The notes under the pieces were generated by a model. It had not been told where the DNA came from. It worked only from the letters and a program-made list of their open reading frames with translations, and did no database searches. The position numbers and the translations under genes were made by a program. A DNA stretch of 64,000 nucleotides. It comes from Paenibacillus sp. KS-LC4. GTDB taxonomy: Bacteria; Bacillota; Bacilli; Paenibacillales; Paenibacillaceae. The DNA lies in the NCBI RefSeq assembly GCF_036894955.1, contig NZ_CP145905.1, positions 4,854,501-4,918,500 on the forward strand, given 5' to 3'. This document shows, one piece after another, positions 49,775 through 58,788 of this stretch; position 1 is the first letter of the stretch; each line of letters starts with the position of its first letter.

Positions 49775-51530
49775 TCGAATTTAGCTCCTCTTCCCCCACC
49801 GGGAATCGAATGGTAACGGCAGCGCCGCCTTCTTCTATATTTTTGAACGTAATAGCCGCCCGTTCGCCATAAATTAATCGCAGCCGATGGATGACGTTCA
49901 TAATGCCGAGCCTGCTTGTCTCCCCTTCAACAAGCGGGATTTTGCGCTGCAGCTGCTCCAAAACCGGTTCCGCGAAGCCCGTTCCGTTATCGGTAATCGT
50001 CAAATAAAATCCGCCGTCCTTCTGCGTCTCCACTCCAATATGAATGAGGAATGGCTTCCGGCGATTTTTGAACCCGTGAATAATGGCATTTTCCACAAAA
50101 GGCTGCACAATCAGCGCCGCGACCTTGTAGTTTTTCACATAGTCCGGCACGTCATAGGTAAAATGCAGCTTGTCCGGAAAGCGCATTTTTTGAATCGTTA
50201 TATAGTTGTCGATATGATCCAGCTCTTCACTGAGCAAAATCATGTCGCGGTTCGAACGCATAATAAAGCGAAAATAATCGGCGAGATGCAGAGACATTTT
50301 CTTCACCGATTCCGTATCGCCCAGCGCCGCTAAATTATAAACAATGTTTAGACTGTTCATATAAAAATGCGGGTTGATCTGCGCTTGCAGCTGCCGAAGC
50401 TCTCCTTGCTTGGCGCGCAGCTGCTCCTCGTAAACGTCAATTTTGAGCGTCGTAATTTGCTCCGCCATTTTGTTGAAGGTGTTGCCGAGAAAAGCAAACT
50501 CCAGCGACTGCCCCGACTGCTTGGCCTCAAGACGGACATCGAGCTGGCCGATGGCGATTTTCTTCATTCCGAGCATCAGCTCGCGAAGCGGCTTGAACAG
50601 CATATTGCGCATAAACAGCAAATAAATGCCCAGCAGCAGCAGAAAGCCGAACGGCGCAAGCAAGGCTGCATTTTGGAAAAAAATGAGGCTCTTCAGCAGC
50701 GTCTGTTCCGGCACAAGCACCCGATACACAATATTAGCCAATTTGCTGTCGCGGTTCAGCATCAAATACGACTCTTTCGTTTTCGGATCGACGACGGACC
50801 CCGGCGACTCCGCAGCTCCTGCAGACTTTCCACTGAGAAGCTGCGGCGCCTGTTCCGTTAATGCCTGGGCAGACTGATTGGCATCACGCAAATAAATGCC
50901 ATTGTTGCCGATGTCGCCATCGCTCCATTGAATCGCCAGCAGCCGCTCCAAATCCATCACTCGAATGATGCCGCCGACGTAGAGCCCATCTCTGACTTCA
51001 ATAAAGTTAATGAGAAAATAATGCCCGGGCATTCGCTCGTCAAATTTGACCTCCCACGTTTCGGGATCATTGTACCGCGCTTGGCCGCCCTTCGTCATCT
51101 GGAGCATGTTTTTTTTAATGATTTGCCGAGCATCCTCATACACCGCATTATCCGTGCCAAATATAATGTCCCGCTCATGATAGACGAAAATGCTGTCCAG
51201 CAAGCTGTACACGCCAACGTCCCGGTTCAGCTTGGAATCGATCTGCACCTTCGTGAGCATATACCAATCACTGTCCACCGGAAACGAGGTGAGCAGGCCA
51301 ACATCGGAATCAAGCACCGACATCTGATACAAATATTCATTGATTTCCTCCAGATTTTGATCCATCTGGCCGCCGAAAATATCCAGCGTATTGCGATACG
51401 TCTCCGAAACCTTCTCCCTTACAATTGTTTTCGCATACATATTGTTAATAAGCATATATACGACAATTGGGAGCATCACGCCCATAAAGCCGATGATCAG
51501 CTTCGTTTTAATCGATTGCCCAAACCTCAT
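49767..51530 (-). CDS. YesM-type sensor histidine kinase
   Basis: This is a membrane kinase of 587 aa. Transmembrane segment 1 is near residues 12-32 (LIIGFMGVMLPIVVYMLINN). A large extracellular sensor domain follows to about residue 285, then segment 2 (AALLAPFGFLLLLGIYLLFM) and a HAMP domain. The kinase core has LQAQINPHFYMNSLNIVYN, where the usual HFLYN is replaced by HFYMN with the His retained, and the ATPase box IVQPFVENAIIHGFKNR and LTITDNGTGF. The start is the ATG at 51530, 10 bases after GGGGGGA. It senses the imported glycan, directly or through the binding lipoprotein. Confidence 0.93.
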   Translation of the reverse strand: MRFGQSIKTKLIIGFMGVMLPIVVYMLINNMYAKTIVREKVSETYRNTLDIFGGQMDQNLEEINEYLYQMSVLDSDVGLLTSFPVDSDWYMLTKVQIDSKLNRDVGVYSLLDSIFVYHERDIIFGTDNAVYEDARQIIKKNMLQMTKGGQARYNDPETWEVKFDERMPGHYFLINFIEVRDGLYVGGIIRVMDLERLLAIQWSDGDIGNNGIYLRDANQSAQALTEQAPQLLSGKSAGAAESPGSVVDPKTKESYLMLNRDSKLANIVYRVLVPEQTLLKSLIFFQNAALLAPFGFLLLLGIYLLFMRNMLFKPLRELMLGMKKIAIGQLDVRLEAKQSGQSLEFAFLGNTFNKMAEQITTLKIDVYEEQLRAKQGELRQLQAQINPHFYMNSLNIVYNLAALGDTESVKKMSLHLADYFRFIMRSNRDMILLSEELDHIDNYITIQKMRFPDKLHFTYDVPDYVKNYKVAALIVQPFVENAIIHGFKNRRKPFLIHIGVETQKDGGFYLTITDNGTGFAEPVLEQLQRKIPLVEGETSRLGIMNVIHRLRLIYGERAAITFKNIEEGGAAVTIRFPVGEEELNSNV

Positions 51531-51808
51531 AGGCCGAAATCCCCCCAAACTAATCTACTAATTACTCCTATATTACCATTGAAAGGCTTTTCTTTGAATC
51601 ATAATCTATACTTTAAAAAGATTCCTCCTCTGCTTGTTGTCGCCACTTGCAGCCAAGTCATCATTCGATTCATTCAATTAGGAAAAAGCAGCTAAATAAA
51701 CTATCAATTATTTGTCGAATATTGTAGAAAAAAGGCGCTTTAAATGTTATCGTGGTGTTAACATGAAACATTGATTAAAGGTTTCATTAATTTAAGGGGG
51801 ACAACCTT

Positions 51809-53320
51809 ATGTTTCTCAAGGACACACAGACAAAACCTATGATCGCCTTGCTAGAGGAAGCTAGAAAACGCTCTGCACAATTTTCACAGCAAGATTTTTC
51901 GCCATTTCAGGTGCCTGCTGTAAATTCGGACGAGACGAGAGCCATTATAGAGCATTTTAATGCTGCACTCCAGATGCTGAGCCAGCAGGCTTCAGACGCC
52001 GAGCTTCGTTTACAGCTTGTAACAGAGGCTATCCAAGTTGGACTATGGGATATGCAGATCATTGCGGGAGATCCAGTCAATCCGAAAAATACGTTCATTT
52101 GGAGCGATGCCTTGCGCAAAATGCTAGGCTATCAGAATGAAGAAGATTTCCCGAACATACTGGACAGTTGGTCGTCCAAGCTTCACAAAGAGGATCATGA
52201 CTGGGTACTCGCTGCCTTTGCGAACCATTTGAACGATCGAACCGGGACCGTCCCTTATGATTTGGAATACCGCTTGCTGCTGAAAAACGGACAATATCGC
52301 TGGTTCCGTGCGACAGGCACGACGGTGAGAGACTCGAAGGGAGTTCCGTTCCGCGTTGCTGGCGCTTTATTTGATATCCATGAAAAGAAATTGAAGGAGC
52401 AGGAGACTGCCGCTCTCGTTACGCGCTACGATCTGATCAACCGTGCTTTAGTCGAAGCTCCATGGGATATGACGGTTGTCGCCGGCGACGTGGTCAATCC
52501 CAATAATGAATTTTGGTGGTCGCCCCAATTCCGCAAAACGCTTGGCTTTCAAGACGAGAGCGACTTCCCTAACGTCTTCAGCAGCTGGAGCAGCCGGCTT
52601 CATCCTGATGATGCAGAACGGACTATTAAAGGCTTTGCGGACCATATGAACGATTACAGCGGTAAAACGCCATATGACCTGGACTATCGTCTGATGTTGA
52701 AAAATGGCGAGTATCGCTGGTTTCATGCAGGGGGAGAAACAATCCGGGATTCGAAGGGTGTTCCTCTTCGGGTTGCCGGCACGATTCGGGATGTTACCTA
52801 TGAGAAAAACAAAGATGCTATCGTCAAGCTGATGAATGAGAAAACCCAGCAGCTCTCGCAATCCATTTCGGATATGGTCAAAGGCATTAATAATGTCACA
52901 ACCCAGGCGCAGGAGCTCGCCGTTGCCCAAGAGCAATCGACCGAGGCCGCCAATCATGCCAAAAATAGTGCCGACGAGACCAAAAATATTTCTAATTTCA
53001 TTAAAGAAATCGCTAATCAAACGAATCTATTGGGCCTCAATGCCGCGATTGAGGCAGCACGTGCCGGTGAGCTGGGCCAAGGCTTTTCGGTCGTAGCCAA
53101 TGAAGTGCGCAAGCTGGCCGTCCACAGCGCCGATGCAACCGTCAATATCGAAAACAGCCTGAACACGATGAAGGATTATATCGAGGAAATTCTCCAGCAG
53201 ATTCATAACATGGCTAGCTTAACGCAGACGCAAGCTGCCCTAACCGAGCAGGTCAACGCCTCCATGGATGAAATTAACGACATGTCGCAGTCGCTGGTCG
53301 ATATTGCGAAGACGTTGTAG
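51809..53320 (+). CDS. Soluble PAS-PAS methyl-accepting chemotaxis-like signal transducer
   Basis: This 503-aa protein has no transmembrane segment or HAMP domain. Two PAS domains in tandem (about 72-190 and 205-320) are clear internal copies: both contain WDM..AGD.VNP, EDFPN/SDFPN, a YDL.YRL.LKNG.YRWF core and RDSKGVP. The C-terminal part holds the chemoreceptor signalling hairpin tip NLLGLNAAIEAARAGELGQG and FSVVANEVRKLAVHSADATV. It would contact CheA/CheW from the cytoplasm. The signalling domain is short, about 170 residues, with only part of the usual methylation helices. It has an AAGGGGG site and its own terminator. Confidence 0.9.
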   Translation: MFLKDTQTKPMIALLEEARKRSAQFSQQDFSPFQVPAVNSDETRAIIEHFNAALQMLSQQASDAELRLQLVTEAIQVGLWDMQIIAGDPVNPKNTFIWSDALRKMLGYQNEEDFPNILDSWSSKLHKEDHDWVLAAFANHLNDRTGTVPYDLEYRLLLKNGQYRWFRATGTTVRDSKGVPFRVAGALFDIHEKKLKEQETAALVTRYDLINRALVEAPWDMTVVAGDVVNPNNEFWWSPQFRKTLGFQDESDFPNVFSSWSSRLHPDDAERTIKGFADHMNDYSGKTPYDLDYRLMLKNGEYRWFHAGGETIRDSKGVPLRVAGTIRDVTYEKNKDAIVKLMNEKTQQLSQSISDMVKGINNVTTQAQELAVAQEQSTEAANHAKNSADETKNISNFIKEIANQTNLLGLNAAIEAARAGELGQGFSVVANEVRKLAVHSADATVNIENSLNTMKDYIEEILQQIHNMASLTQTQAALTEQVNASMDEINDMSQSLVDIAKTL

Positions 53321-53354
53321 GTACATAATCACTTAAGTACCAGATATTAATCAA

Positions 53355-53403
53355 GAAAAAGACGATTGCCTCTCTTTTTGTGGGAAGCGATCGACTTTTT
53401 TTT
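53355..53403 (+). terminator. Terminator of the PAS chemoreceptor gene
   Basis: GACGATTGCCTCTC and GGGAAGCGATCGAC pair imperfectly around TTTTTGT, followed by eight T. It lies 35 bases after the stop. Confidence 0.8.
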
Positions 53404-53405
53404 AC

Positions 53406-53438
53406 AAACACGGCAGGAGAGTCGCTCCCGCCGTGTTT
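53406..53438 (-). terminator. Hairpin after the leftward 162-aa gene
   Basis: AAACACGGCGGGAG and CTCCTGCCGTGTTT (reverse strand) pair around CGACT. The T run is short (TTTG), so this is a likely but weak terminator. Confidence 0.6.
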
Positions 53439-53456
53439 AAATTGATATGCATTCTT

Positions 53457-53945
53457 TTATATATGCGCCATAGCTCTAAAAGGCTGGTACTCCATCGCCC
53501 CGATTAAAGCCTTCACGCTGTCATGCTCCCAGAAGCCAAAATCATTATTGACATAAAGGGCGTTATTTTTCCGATAAAAAATTTCTGAGTCGCTAAATGT
53601 CAAAAGGGCATCCGAGCCCACCGTTTCGAGAAGGCTGAACACCATTTTGAGCATCAGCTCGCAAGCCTCCGGCTCTGTATCATACGAATTGTAAAGCTTG
53701 AAGCTCACATGCTGCTGGTATACGAATTCTTCCTCCAAATAGTCAGAGTCCCACCCAAATGACATATCGAGCGTATTGACTATGGTCACCGAAAATCCGA
53801 TTCTTTCATTAAATTCATCAATTCGAAATCCATTGGTAAGCGGAACCAGCTGCTCAGCTACAAAGCCCAACTGCTTTAAAACCTTTGTTACCATCGACTG
53901 TGTCAACAACCGCTCCTCAAACATTAAGGAATATTGCAGTGCCAT
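53457..53945 (-). CDS. Hypothetical protein, possibly SitI3-like immunity family
   Basis: This 162-aa cytoplasmic protein begins MALQYSLMFEERLLTQSMVT. It has GFSVTIVNTLDMSFGWDSDY in the middle and ends with VNNDFGFWEHDSVKALIGAM. The start (MAL-YSL), the run of about 30 residues before DALLTFSDSEIFYRKNN and the final NxDF..W resemble SitI3-type immunity proteins, from memory. No toxin gene lies next to it, so an immunity role is unproven. GGAGGGG precedes the ATG. Confidence 0.55.
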   Translation of the reverse strand: MALQYSLMFEERLLTQSMVTKVLKQLGFVAEQLVPLTNGFRIDEFNERIGFSVTIVNTLDMSFGWDSDYLEEEFVYQQHVSFKLYNSYDTEPEACELMLKMVFSLLETVGSDALLTFSDSEIFYRKNNALYVNNDFGFWEHDSVKALIGAMEYQPFRAMAHI

Positions 53946-54063
53946 AAATTCCCCTCCGCTTTTTTGATATCAGCATCCTACATGCATCATATCAAATCGC
54001 TCTGAACGAATTCTGACCAAAGCACTTCAATAGGAAAAAGTTTCTTTTGCCGCGCACCTGTTA

Positions 54064-54092
54064 TTGACGCTTTCCTTATTCTCCTTTACTAT
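54064..54092 (+). promoter_or_regulatory. Sigma-A promoter of the ferredoxin reductase gene
   Basis: TTGACG at 54064 and TACTAT at 54087 are separated by 17 bases. The predicted start point (about 54099) falls just before a Fur box. Confidence 0.65.
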
Positions 54093-54107
54093 AGAAGCTA
54101 GTATATT

Positions 54108-54126
54108 GATAATGATTTTCATTATA
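54108..54126 (+). promoter_or_regulatory. Fur box
   Basis: GATAATGATTTTCATTATA agrees with 16 or so of the 19 positions of the Fur consensus GATAATGATAATCATTATC. It lies immediately downstream of the promoter and 18 bases before the start codon, a position suited to repression by iron-loaded Fur. Confidence 0.8.
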
Positions 54127-54143
54127 AATGGAGGCTTGCTCAA

Positions 54144-55181
54144 ATGTCTGAATCCTTGGAATTATTTGATGTAACGATTATTGGTGGAGGCCCTGCGGGC
54201 ATGTACACTGCTTTTTATAGCGGAATGCGCGATTTGAAAACGAAGCTGATTGAAGCTCAAAATGAGCTTGGCGGCTTTCTGCACACGTACCCGGAGAAAA
54301 TGATTTGGGACGTTGGCGGCATTCCACCGATGCGCTGTGACAAGCTGATTGCCTGGCTGGAGCAGCAGGCGCGTACCTTTGACCCAACTCTCGTGTTTAA
54401 CCAAAAAATTGTTGGAGTTGTTAAACAAGAGGACGGGAATTTCCTGCTAACCTCGACAACTGGCGAGCAGCATCTCTCGCGCACCGTTATCGTGACCGTA
54501 GGCCGCGGCATTACGCAAATTCAGAAGCTTGATATTCAGGGCGCTGACCGCTACGAGGTAACGAATCTGCATTACACCATTCAAGAGCTCATATCGTTCC
54601 GCGGCAAAAGAGTGCTGATCTCCGGCGGCGGCAATTCCGCAGTCGATTGGGCGAATGAGCTTACGGGCATCGGGGCAGAGGTTATCGTCATTCACCGCCG
54701 CGACCAGTTTAAAGCAATGGAGAAGCATGTTGCGGATATGATGGCAACCGCTGATGTACGTACCCCTTATTTCGTCAGCCAGCTGAACGGGCAAGGCGAG
54801 ACGATTCACAGCGTTACGATTACAAATGCCGAGACGGGCGAAACGGAGGTGCTGGATGTGGATGCGGTAGTCGTCAACCACGGCTATACGAGCGACTACG
54901 GCCCGATTGCAGAATGGGGCATTGAGCTGGGCGAGTGGGCGATCAACGTCAGCAACCGTCTGGCGACGAATGTACCGGGCATTTTCGCAGCCGGCGACTG
55001 CGTGCATTATGACAGCAAGGTAAGGCTGATTGCCGGAACGTTTACCGATGCCGTGCTTGCCTTGAACAGCGCCAAGCTATATATGGAGCCGGAAGCGGAT
55101 CAGTATGCCTACGTTTCCTCCCATAATGTACGCTTTAAGGAACGTAATAAACAGCTGCATATTGCATCTCTCAAATCGTAA
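54144..55181 (+). CDS. Ferredoxin/flavodoxin-NADP(+) reductase, thioredoxin-reductase-like
   Basis: This is a cytoplasmic flavoprotein of 345 aa, similar in size and motifs to Bacillus YumC. The FAD site is VTIIGGGPAGMYTAFYSGMR. The NADP site is GKRVLISGGGNSAVDWANEL. The late FAD motif is IFAAGDCVHYDSKVRLIAGT. The redox-active CxxC of thioredoxin reductase is absent, as expected for this group. It passes electrons between NADPH and ferredoxin or flavodoxin. A Fur box in front indicates control by iron, in line with a role in iron release or in replacing ferredoxin partners. Confidence 0.93.
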   Translation: MSESLELFDVTIIGGGPAGMYTAFYSGMRDLKTKLIEAQNELGGFLHTYPEKMIWDVGGIPPMRCDKLIAWLEQQARTFDPTLVFNQKIVGVVKQEDGNFLLTSTTGEQHLSRTVIVTVGRGITQIQKLDIQGADRYEVTNLHYTIQELISFRGKRVLISGGGNSAVDWANELTGIGAEVIVIHRRDQFKAMEKHVADMMATADVRTPYFVSQLNGQGETIHSVTITNAETGETEVLDVDAVVVNHGYTSDYGPIAEWGIELGEWAINVSNRLATNVPGIFAAGDCVHYDSKVRLIAGTFTDAVLALNSAKLYMEPEADQYAYVSSHNVRFKERNKQLHIASLKS

Positions 55182-55222
55182 GACAGTCCATTCCATAAAC
55201 GGAATGCTTATCGTTTGTTAAT

Positions 55223-55258
55223 AAGCCCCTATCCGGGTATAAAGCCGGATAGGGGCTT
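55223..55258 (+). terminator. Terminator of the ferredoxin reductase gene
   Basis: AAGCCCCTATCCGG and CCGGATAGGGGCTT form a perfect 14-bp stem around GTATAAAG. The T run after it is weak (CTTCTG), but the stem is very stable. Confidence 0.75.
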
Positions 55259-55308
55259 CTGCGTATAAACTTTTGCATATAAACGTCTGACGCCGGCTTA
55301 TTAAATGA

Positions 55309-55686
55309 TTAGGAAAGCCACTCTAGAAACTCAAGGCGATTGCCAAATGGATCTTTTAAGTAGAAGCGTATGACGCCTTCATCTGCCCTAGCCTCGTCGT
55401 CGATTACTTGAATATGATGCTGAAGCAAATGCTCGCGCAATTTCTCTATGCTCTGTACGTGGAAGGCAGGATGGGCTTTCGTTGCTGGGACAAAATCCTG
55501 CTGTACGCCAATGTGCACTTGATGGGTGCCGCATTGAAACCAAACCCCGCCGCGTTTTTTCAGCATTTCCGGCTTGGGAATTTCCGACCATCCCAATAAG
55601 CCGTTAAAAAAGCCTCTTGCCTCTGTTTCGCAGCCGTCCGGGGCTGCAAGCTGAATATGGTCAATGCCATAAAAATGATAAGCCAT
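55309..55686 (-). CDS. VOC-superfamily (glyoxalase/bleomycin-resistance-like) protein
   Basis: This 125-aa cytoplasmic protein has two beta-alpha-beta-beta-beta units. Metal-ligand candidates are His in GIDHIQLAAPDGCE and His in THQVHIGVQQDF, and Glu in FGNRLEFLEWL at the C-terminus. The ATG at 55686 has GGAGG 9 bases upstream. The superfamily covers glyoxalases, dioxygenases and antibiotic-binding proteins, and the sequence does not say which. It is monocistronic. Confidence 0.85.
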   Translation of the reverse strand: MAYHFYGIDHIQLAAPDGCETEARGFFNGLLGWSEIPKPEMLKKRGGVWFQCGTHQVHIGVQQDFVPATKAHPAFHVQSIEKLREHLLQHHIQVIDDEARADEGVIRFYLKDPFGNRLEFLEWLS

Positions 55687-55820
55687 GTATTTCGCCTCCT
55701 GTTTCATTTAATGAAACTAAGTTTCGTTTTGTAAAACCATTTTAAAGCTATTCCCCATAAAAATCCAGATCATTTTTTGACTAAAATTATGCTTTCGTTA
55801 GATCCAACAGTAAAAATAAC

Positions 55821-55847
55821 AAGAAAGAGCCGCTTCTCAGCGACTCC
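55821..55847 (-). terminator. Terminator of the dockerin-bearing secreted protein gene
   Basis: On the reverse strand AGTCGCT and AGCGGCT pair around GAGA, followed by CTTTCTTG. It lies 17 bases after the stop. Confidence 0.65.
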
Positions 55848-55863
55848 ACTCTTTTTCATTGAT

Positions 55864-57258
55864 TTAATTATTTGGGGAATAATTCGGATTATTCAACATT
55901 TGATTTACAACATAGACAAGGTCGTCATTTAAAATAAAACCGTCTCCTGTTTGATCGGCTACATGATTAACCGTATCTGTTTCAGCTAAAGTTTTACCAT
56001 GATAATAACCTACGATTGCAAGGTCAACCAGTGTGTATGCGCCTGAACGGTTTACGTCAGGATTGCTTACTGTAACACTGTCTTCTGTACAACCAGCTTC
56101 ATCAAGATCATACTCATTTATAGTATCTGCTATACGGCATTTTACAGCATCCACTTTTCCAGTACCCATTGCCTTAGCTTTAAAATTAAGTTTCAGGAAA
56201 GTCGTTGCTTCATTAATTCCGTACGCCTCGCCTTGACTGGCTACAATAAAGCGGATTGTTCCGTCTTTATCTGTCGGTTCGTTAAAAACTTTGTAGCCTG
56301 CTATTTCTTCAAATCCTACATATTCAAATAGCGCAGCATCATAGCTGATTGTAAAGTCTTCAGCATAAATATTGCTTACATTTTCCAAAGAGATGTAAGA
56401 TGTGAATTGATCATTTAATTTGACCGTATTTTCATTTATAGTCACTTTTAAGACAGGTGATTTTTTTTCAAGTTCAGCAGCTACTTCATTCGATTTTTGG
56501 CTTTCTCCAGCCGTATTTAATGCAGTTACTACATAATAGTAGCGTTTTCCTGGCTCAGCGCTTGTATCAGAAAAGGAAGTAGCGCTTACGCTTGCAGCAA
56601 GACTTGTATAAGGGCCGCCCGCAATTGTTGAACGCTGAACATTATATTTGGTTGCGTTCGATACTGAGTTCCAGTTCAAAGTAATAGAATTATTCACATT
56701 ATTAACAGCAGCAACTAGATCTTGAGGAGCTGCCGGGACTGTTACTTCTGGAGTCTTGAACAGCGTGCCATTTTCGTCAATATCAACAGCGTCCAGCGTC
56801 ATAACCAGATTTACATTATTAATTATTCTAACGGTATGAGCAGTATCTTCTAAATCTGTTTTCTCGTACCACAAGGCCTTCCTTACTTTTGCTCCTACTT
56901 GACTAAATGAACCTTGATTTTCACCGTCAATAATAACACTTACATCAGTAGACGTAGTATCCCACATACTTAAAATTAACCTTAACTTAGTTCCAGTAAA
57001 GCTAAATTCTACATATGCATCTTTTTCAGCAGTATCATGCTGAGTGCCTCCATAGAATGCATTAGAAACTGTTTCGATTGTCCATCTACCCATATAGTTA
57101 AAAGCAGCATCTTTCTGATCGTACCTTTTCCAGCCTGCCTCCGGCTGATTTAACTGACTGCCAACAGTTGCTGCAAAGGCGCTTGCCTGGAATGCCAAGA
57201 AAAGGATAACCAAACTTGCAGCCATAAAAAATGTTTTAAAACGAACCTGTGTTTTCAT
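55864..57258 (-). CDS. Secreted multidomain protein with FN3, cohesin-like and dockerin-like domains
   Basis: This is a 464-aa exported protein. A signal peptide ends near residue 29 (FLAFQASAFAA). Residues 35-165 are a jelly-roll-like domain (DKDAYVEFSFTGTKLRLILS, SVIIDGENQGSFSQV). Residues 175-265 form a fibronectin type III domain (APQDLVAAVNNVNNSITLNW to YYYVVTALNTAGESQKSNEV). Residues 270-395 are cohesin-like (DQFTSYISLENVSNIYAEDF). The end has two calcium-loop repeats of dockerin type (DVNRSGAYTLVDLAIVGYYH and DQTGDGFILNDDLVYVVNQM). The start is the ATG at 57258 behind GGAGG. It may bind carbohydrate and self-associate. No catalytic domain is present. Confidence 0.85.
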   Translation of the reverse strand: MKTQVRFKTFFMAASLVILFLAFQASAFAATVGSQLNQPEAGWKRYDQKDAAFNYMGRWTIETVSNAFYGGTQHDTAEKDAYVEFSFTGTKLRLILSMWDTTSTDVSVIIDGENQGSFSQVGAKVRKALWYEKTDLEDTAHTVRIINNVNLVMTLDAVDIDENGTLFKTPEVTVPAAPQDLVAAVNNVNNSITLNWNSVSNATKYNVQRSTIAGGPYTSLAASVSATSFSDTSAEPGKRYYYVVTALNTAGESQKSNEVAAELEKKSPVLKVTINENTVKLNDQFTSYISLENVSNIYAEDFTISYDAALFEYVGFEEIAGYKVFNEPTDKDGTIRFIVASQGEAYGINEATTFLKLNFKAKAMGTGKVDAVKCRIADTINEYDLDEAGCTEDSVTVSNPDVNRSGAYTLVDLAIVGYYHGKTLAETDTVNHVADQTGDGFILNDDLVYVVNQMLNNPNYSPNN

Positions 57259-57613
57259 ATTCTTCCTCCTCAATAAAATAGAACAATATATTGATTTTAT
57301 AATTAATATAATTACTTGTATATAGCGAATTTTGTCGATAAAACACTTTTAAAGTCGTTTAATTAACATTTAATATATAAATAACAATAAATAATTCAAT
57401 TTAATTACTTTTAAACTTAAATAGAATTTTGTTTATTTTATGTAAATATAATAAATATACAAACTATTCTAATTAGGGTTTGGACGGTTTTTTCATTTTC
57501 CCAAAAGGTTTAAATGTCGTTCTGTACGTTGCTTGTTTAAAAAAACAAAAAAATTGATTGTATTCTGTAACGAAATGTTATTTTCCCGCACTTATAGGAT
57601 AGGAGGTGTAGAA
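57259..57613. other. Very AT-rich divergent intergenic region
   Basis: This gap of about 355 bases between the leftward secreted-protein gene and the rightward ECF sigma gene is strikingly AT-rich (57290-57480 especially). It contains runs of TTAAT/ATAAA but no repeat or hairpin that I can support. It must hold both promoters. Just before the sigma gene a GGTTTAAATG...CGTT arrangement could be an ECF-type promoter, but the spacing is doubtful. Confidence 0.4.
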
Positions 57614-58099
57614 ATGGAAAGCATGGAGCAGCTCTATAGCACGTATGCGCAGACGGTTTATAAATATTTGTACAGCTTGACGCATAATGCCGATTTGTCG
57701 GAGGAGCTAACGCAGGAGACCTTCTATCAGGCGATGAAGGGTGTGCATAACTTTCGCGGTGATTGTAAAATGTCTGTCTGGTTATGCCAAATTGCTAAGC
57801 GCGCGTGGTATAGGGAGCTTAACAAAAACAAAAAGTTCCAAGCTGTTTCCTTGGATGCAGATGATATTCCTATTTCTATGGGACAGCAGGTCGAAGCAGA
57901 TATTTTACATAAGGAGGATAAGCTCTCCTTGTTTCGTATGCTGCATCAATTGGATGAGAAGACGAAAGAGGTGATGTACTTGCGGCTTTCAGGCGAATTA
58001 ACCTTTGGGGAAATCGGAGAAATTTTGGGGAAAAGCGAAGCTTGGGCCAGAGTAACCTTTTACCGAGGCAAGCAAAAAATGATGAAAGGGCGAGAATAA
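57614..58099 (+). CDS. ECF-type RNA polymerase sigma factor
   Basis: This is a 161-aa sigma-70 protein with only regions 2 and 4. Region 2 has YSTYAQTVYKYLYSLTHNAD and ADLSEELTQETFYQAMKGVH. Region 4 has LDEKTKEVMYLRLSGELTFG and EIGEILGKSEAWARVTFYRG. The start is the ATG at 57614 with AGGAGG 8 bases upstream. The stop overlaps the start of the membrane anti-sigma gene by one base (TAATG). It probably directs an envelope- or stress-response regulon. Confidence 0.93.
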   Translation: MESMEQLYSTYAQTVYKYLYSLTHNADLSEELTQETFYQAMKGVHNFRGDCKMSVWLCQIAKRAWYRELNKNKKFQAVSLDADDIPISMGQQVEADILHKEDKLSLFRMLHQLDEKTKEVMYLRLSGELTFGEIGEILGKSEAWARVTFYRGKQKMMKGRE

Positions 58100-58770
58100 T
58101 GGGACAACAATTAAATTGCCATATTGTGCAGGATTTGCTGCCCAACTACATTGAAGGACTGACTAGCGAAGGCACCAATGAAGCAATCCAAGCGCATCTT
58201 GCTTCTTGCAATGCTTGCAGACAGGTGCTCGACAGCATGCTGACTCAGACAGAGGGCTTTCAGGCGGCCCCACAGAAACAAATCAATTTTCTAAAAAAAA
58301 TCAAACGAAGACAATGGATCGTAGCCGCAATTAGCGTCTGTATTGCCGTCAGCGTTTTGCTGACAGCCTACTATCTTTTCAGCACAAGGAAGTTCCCTGT
58401 AGCGAGCCGTGATATTACAATCAGCGATGTCTATCAAATGCAGGATGGCTCCATTCATTTCCGAATTACGGCCAATGTACAGGGTTATTTAGGCGGCGTT
58501 GGCTCGCTGAGTGATACCAATAGAGAAGTACACAAAATCTATGAGCGCAGGCGTTTCTTTTCCGAGCAGAGCAAACAGCCTGAGCTATTGCCTGATTATT
58601 GGTCTACACTGGACAGTCCCGACCCGACCCAAGAAAAAACAATCATCTACTATCAGGGCAAGGACAAAAACGATCGTCTCATCATTTGGGAAAAAGGCAT
58701 GGATATTCCTAAAGCAACTGCCGAGCAAGAAGCCGACTATAAACGAATGAATCCCAAGCCAGCCTCCTAG
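58099..58770 (+). CDS. Membrane anti-sigma factor with zinc-finger motif
   Basis: This 223-aa protein has an N-terminal ZAS domain with the H-x3-C-x2-C signature (AHLASCNACRQV, about residues 31-42) after CHIVQDLLPNYIEG. One transmembrane segment follows near residues 77-98 (WIVAAISVCIAVSVLLTAYY). An extracytoplasmic domain of about 125 residues ends in KRMNPKPAS. It should hold the sigma factor inactive until an outside signal triggers its loss. It is coupled to the sigma gene by a one-base overlap. Confidence 0.9.
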   Translation: MGQQLNCHIVQDLLPNYIEGLTSEGTNEAIQAHLASCNACRQVLDSMLTQTEGFQAAPQKQINFLKKIKRRQWIVAAISVCIAVSVLLTAYYLFSTRKFPVASRDITISDVYQMQDGSIHFRITANVQGYLGGVGSLSDTNREVHKIYERRRFFSEQSKQPELLPDYWSTLDSPDPTQEKTIIYYQGKDKNDRLIIWEKGMDIPKATAEQEADYKRMNPKPAS

Positions 58771-58788
58771 CTCCATATAGCAAAAAAA

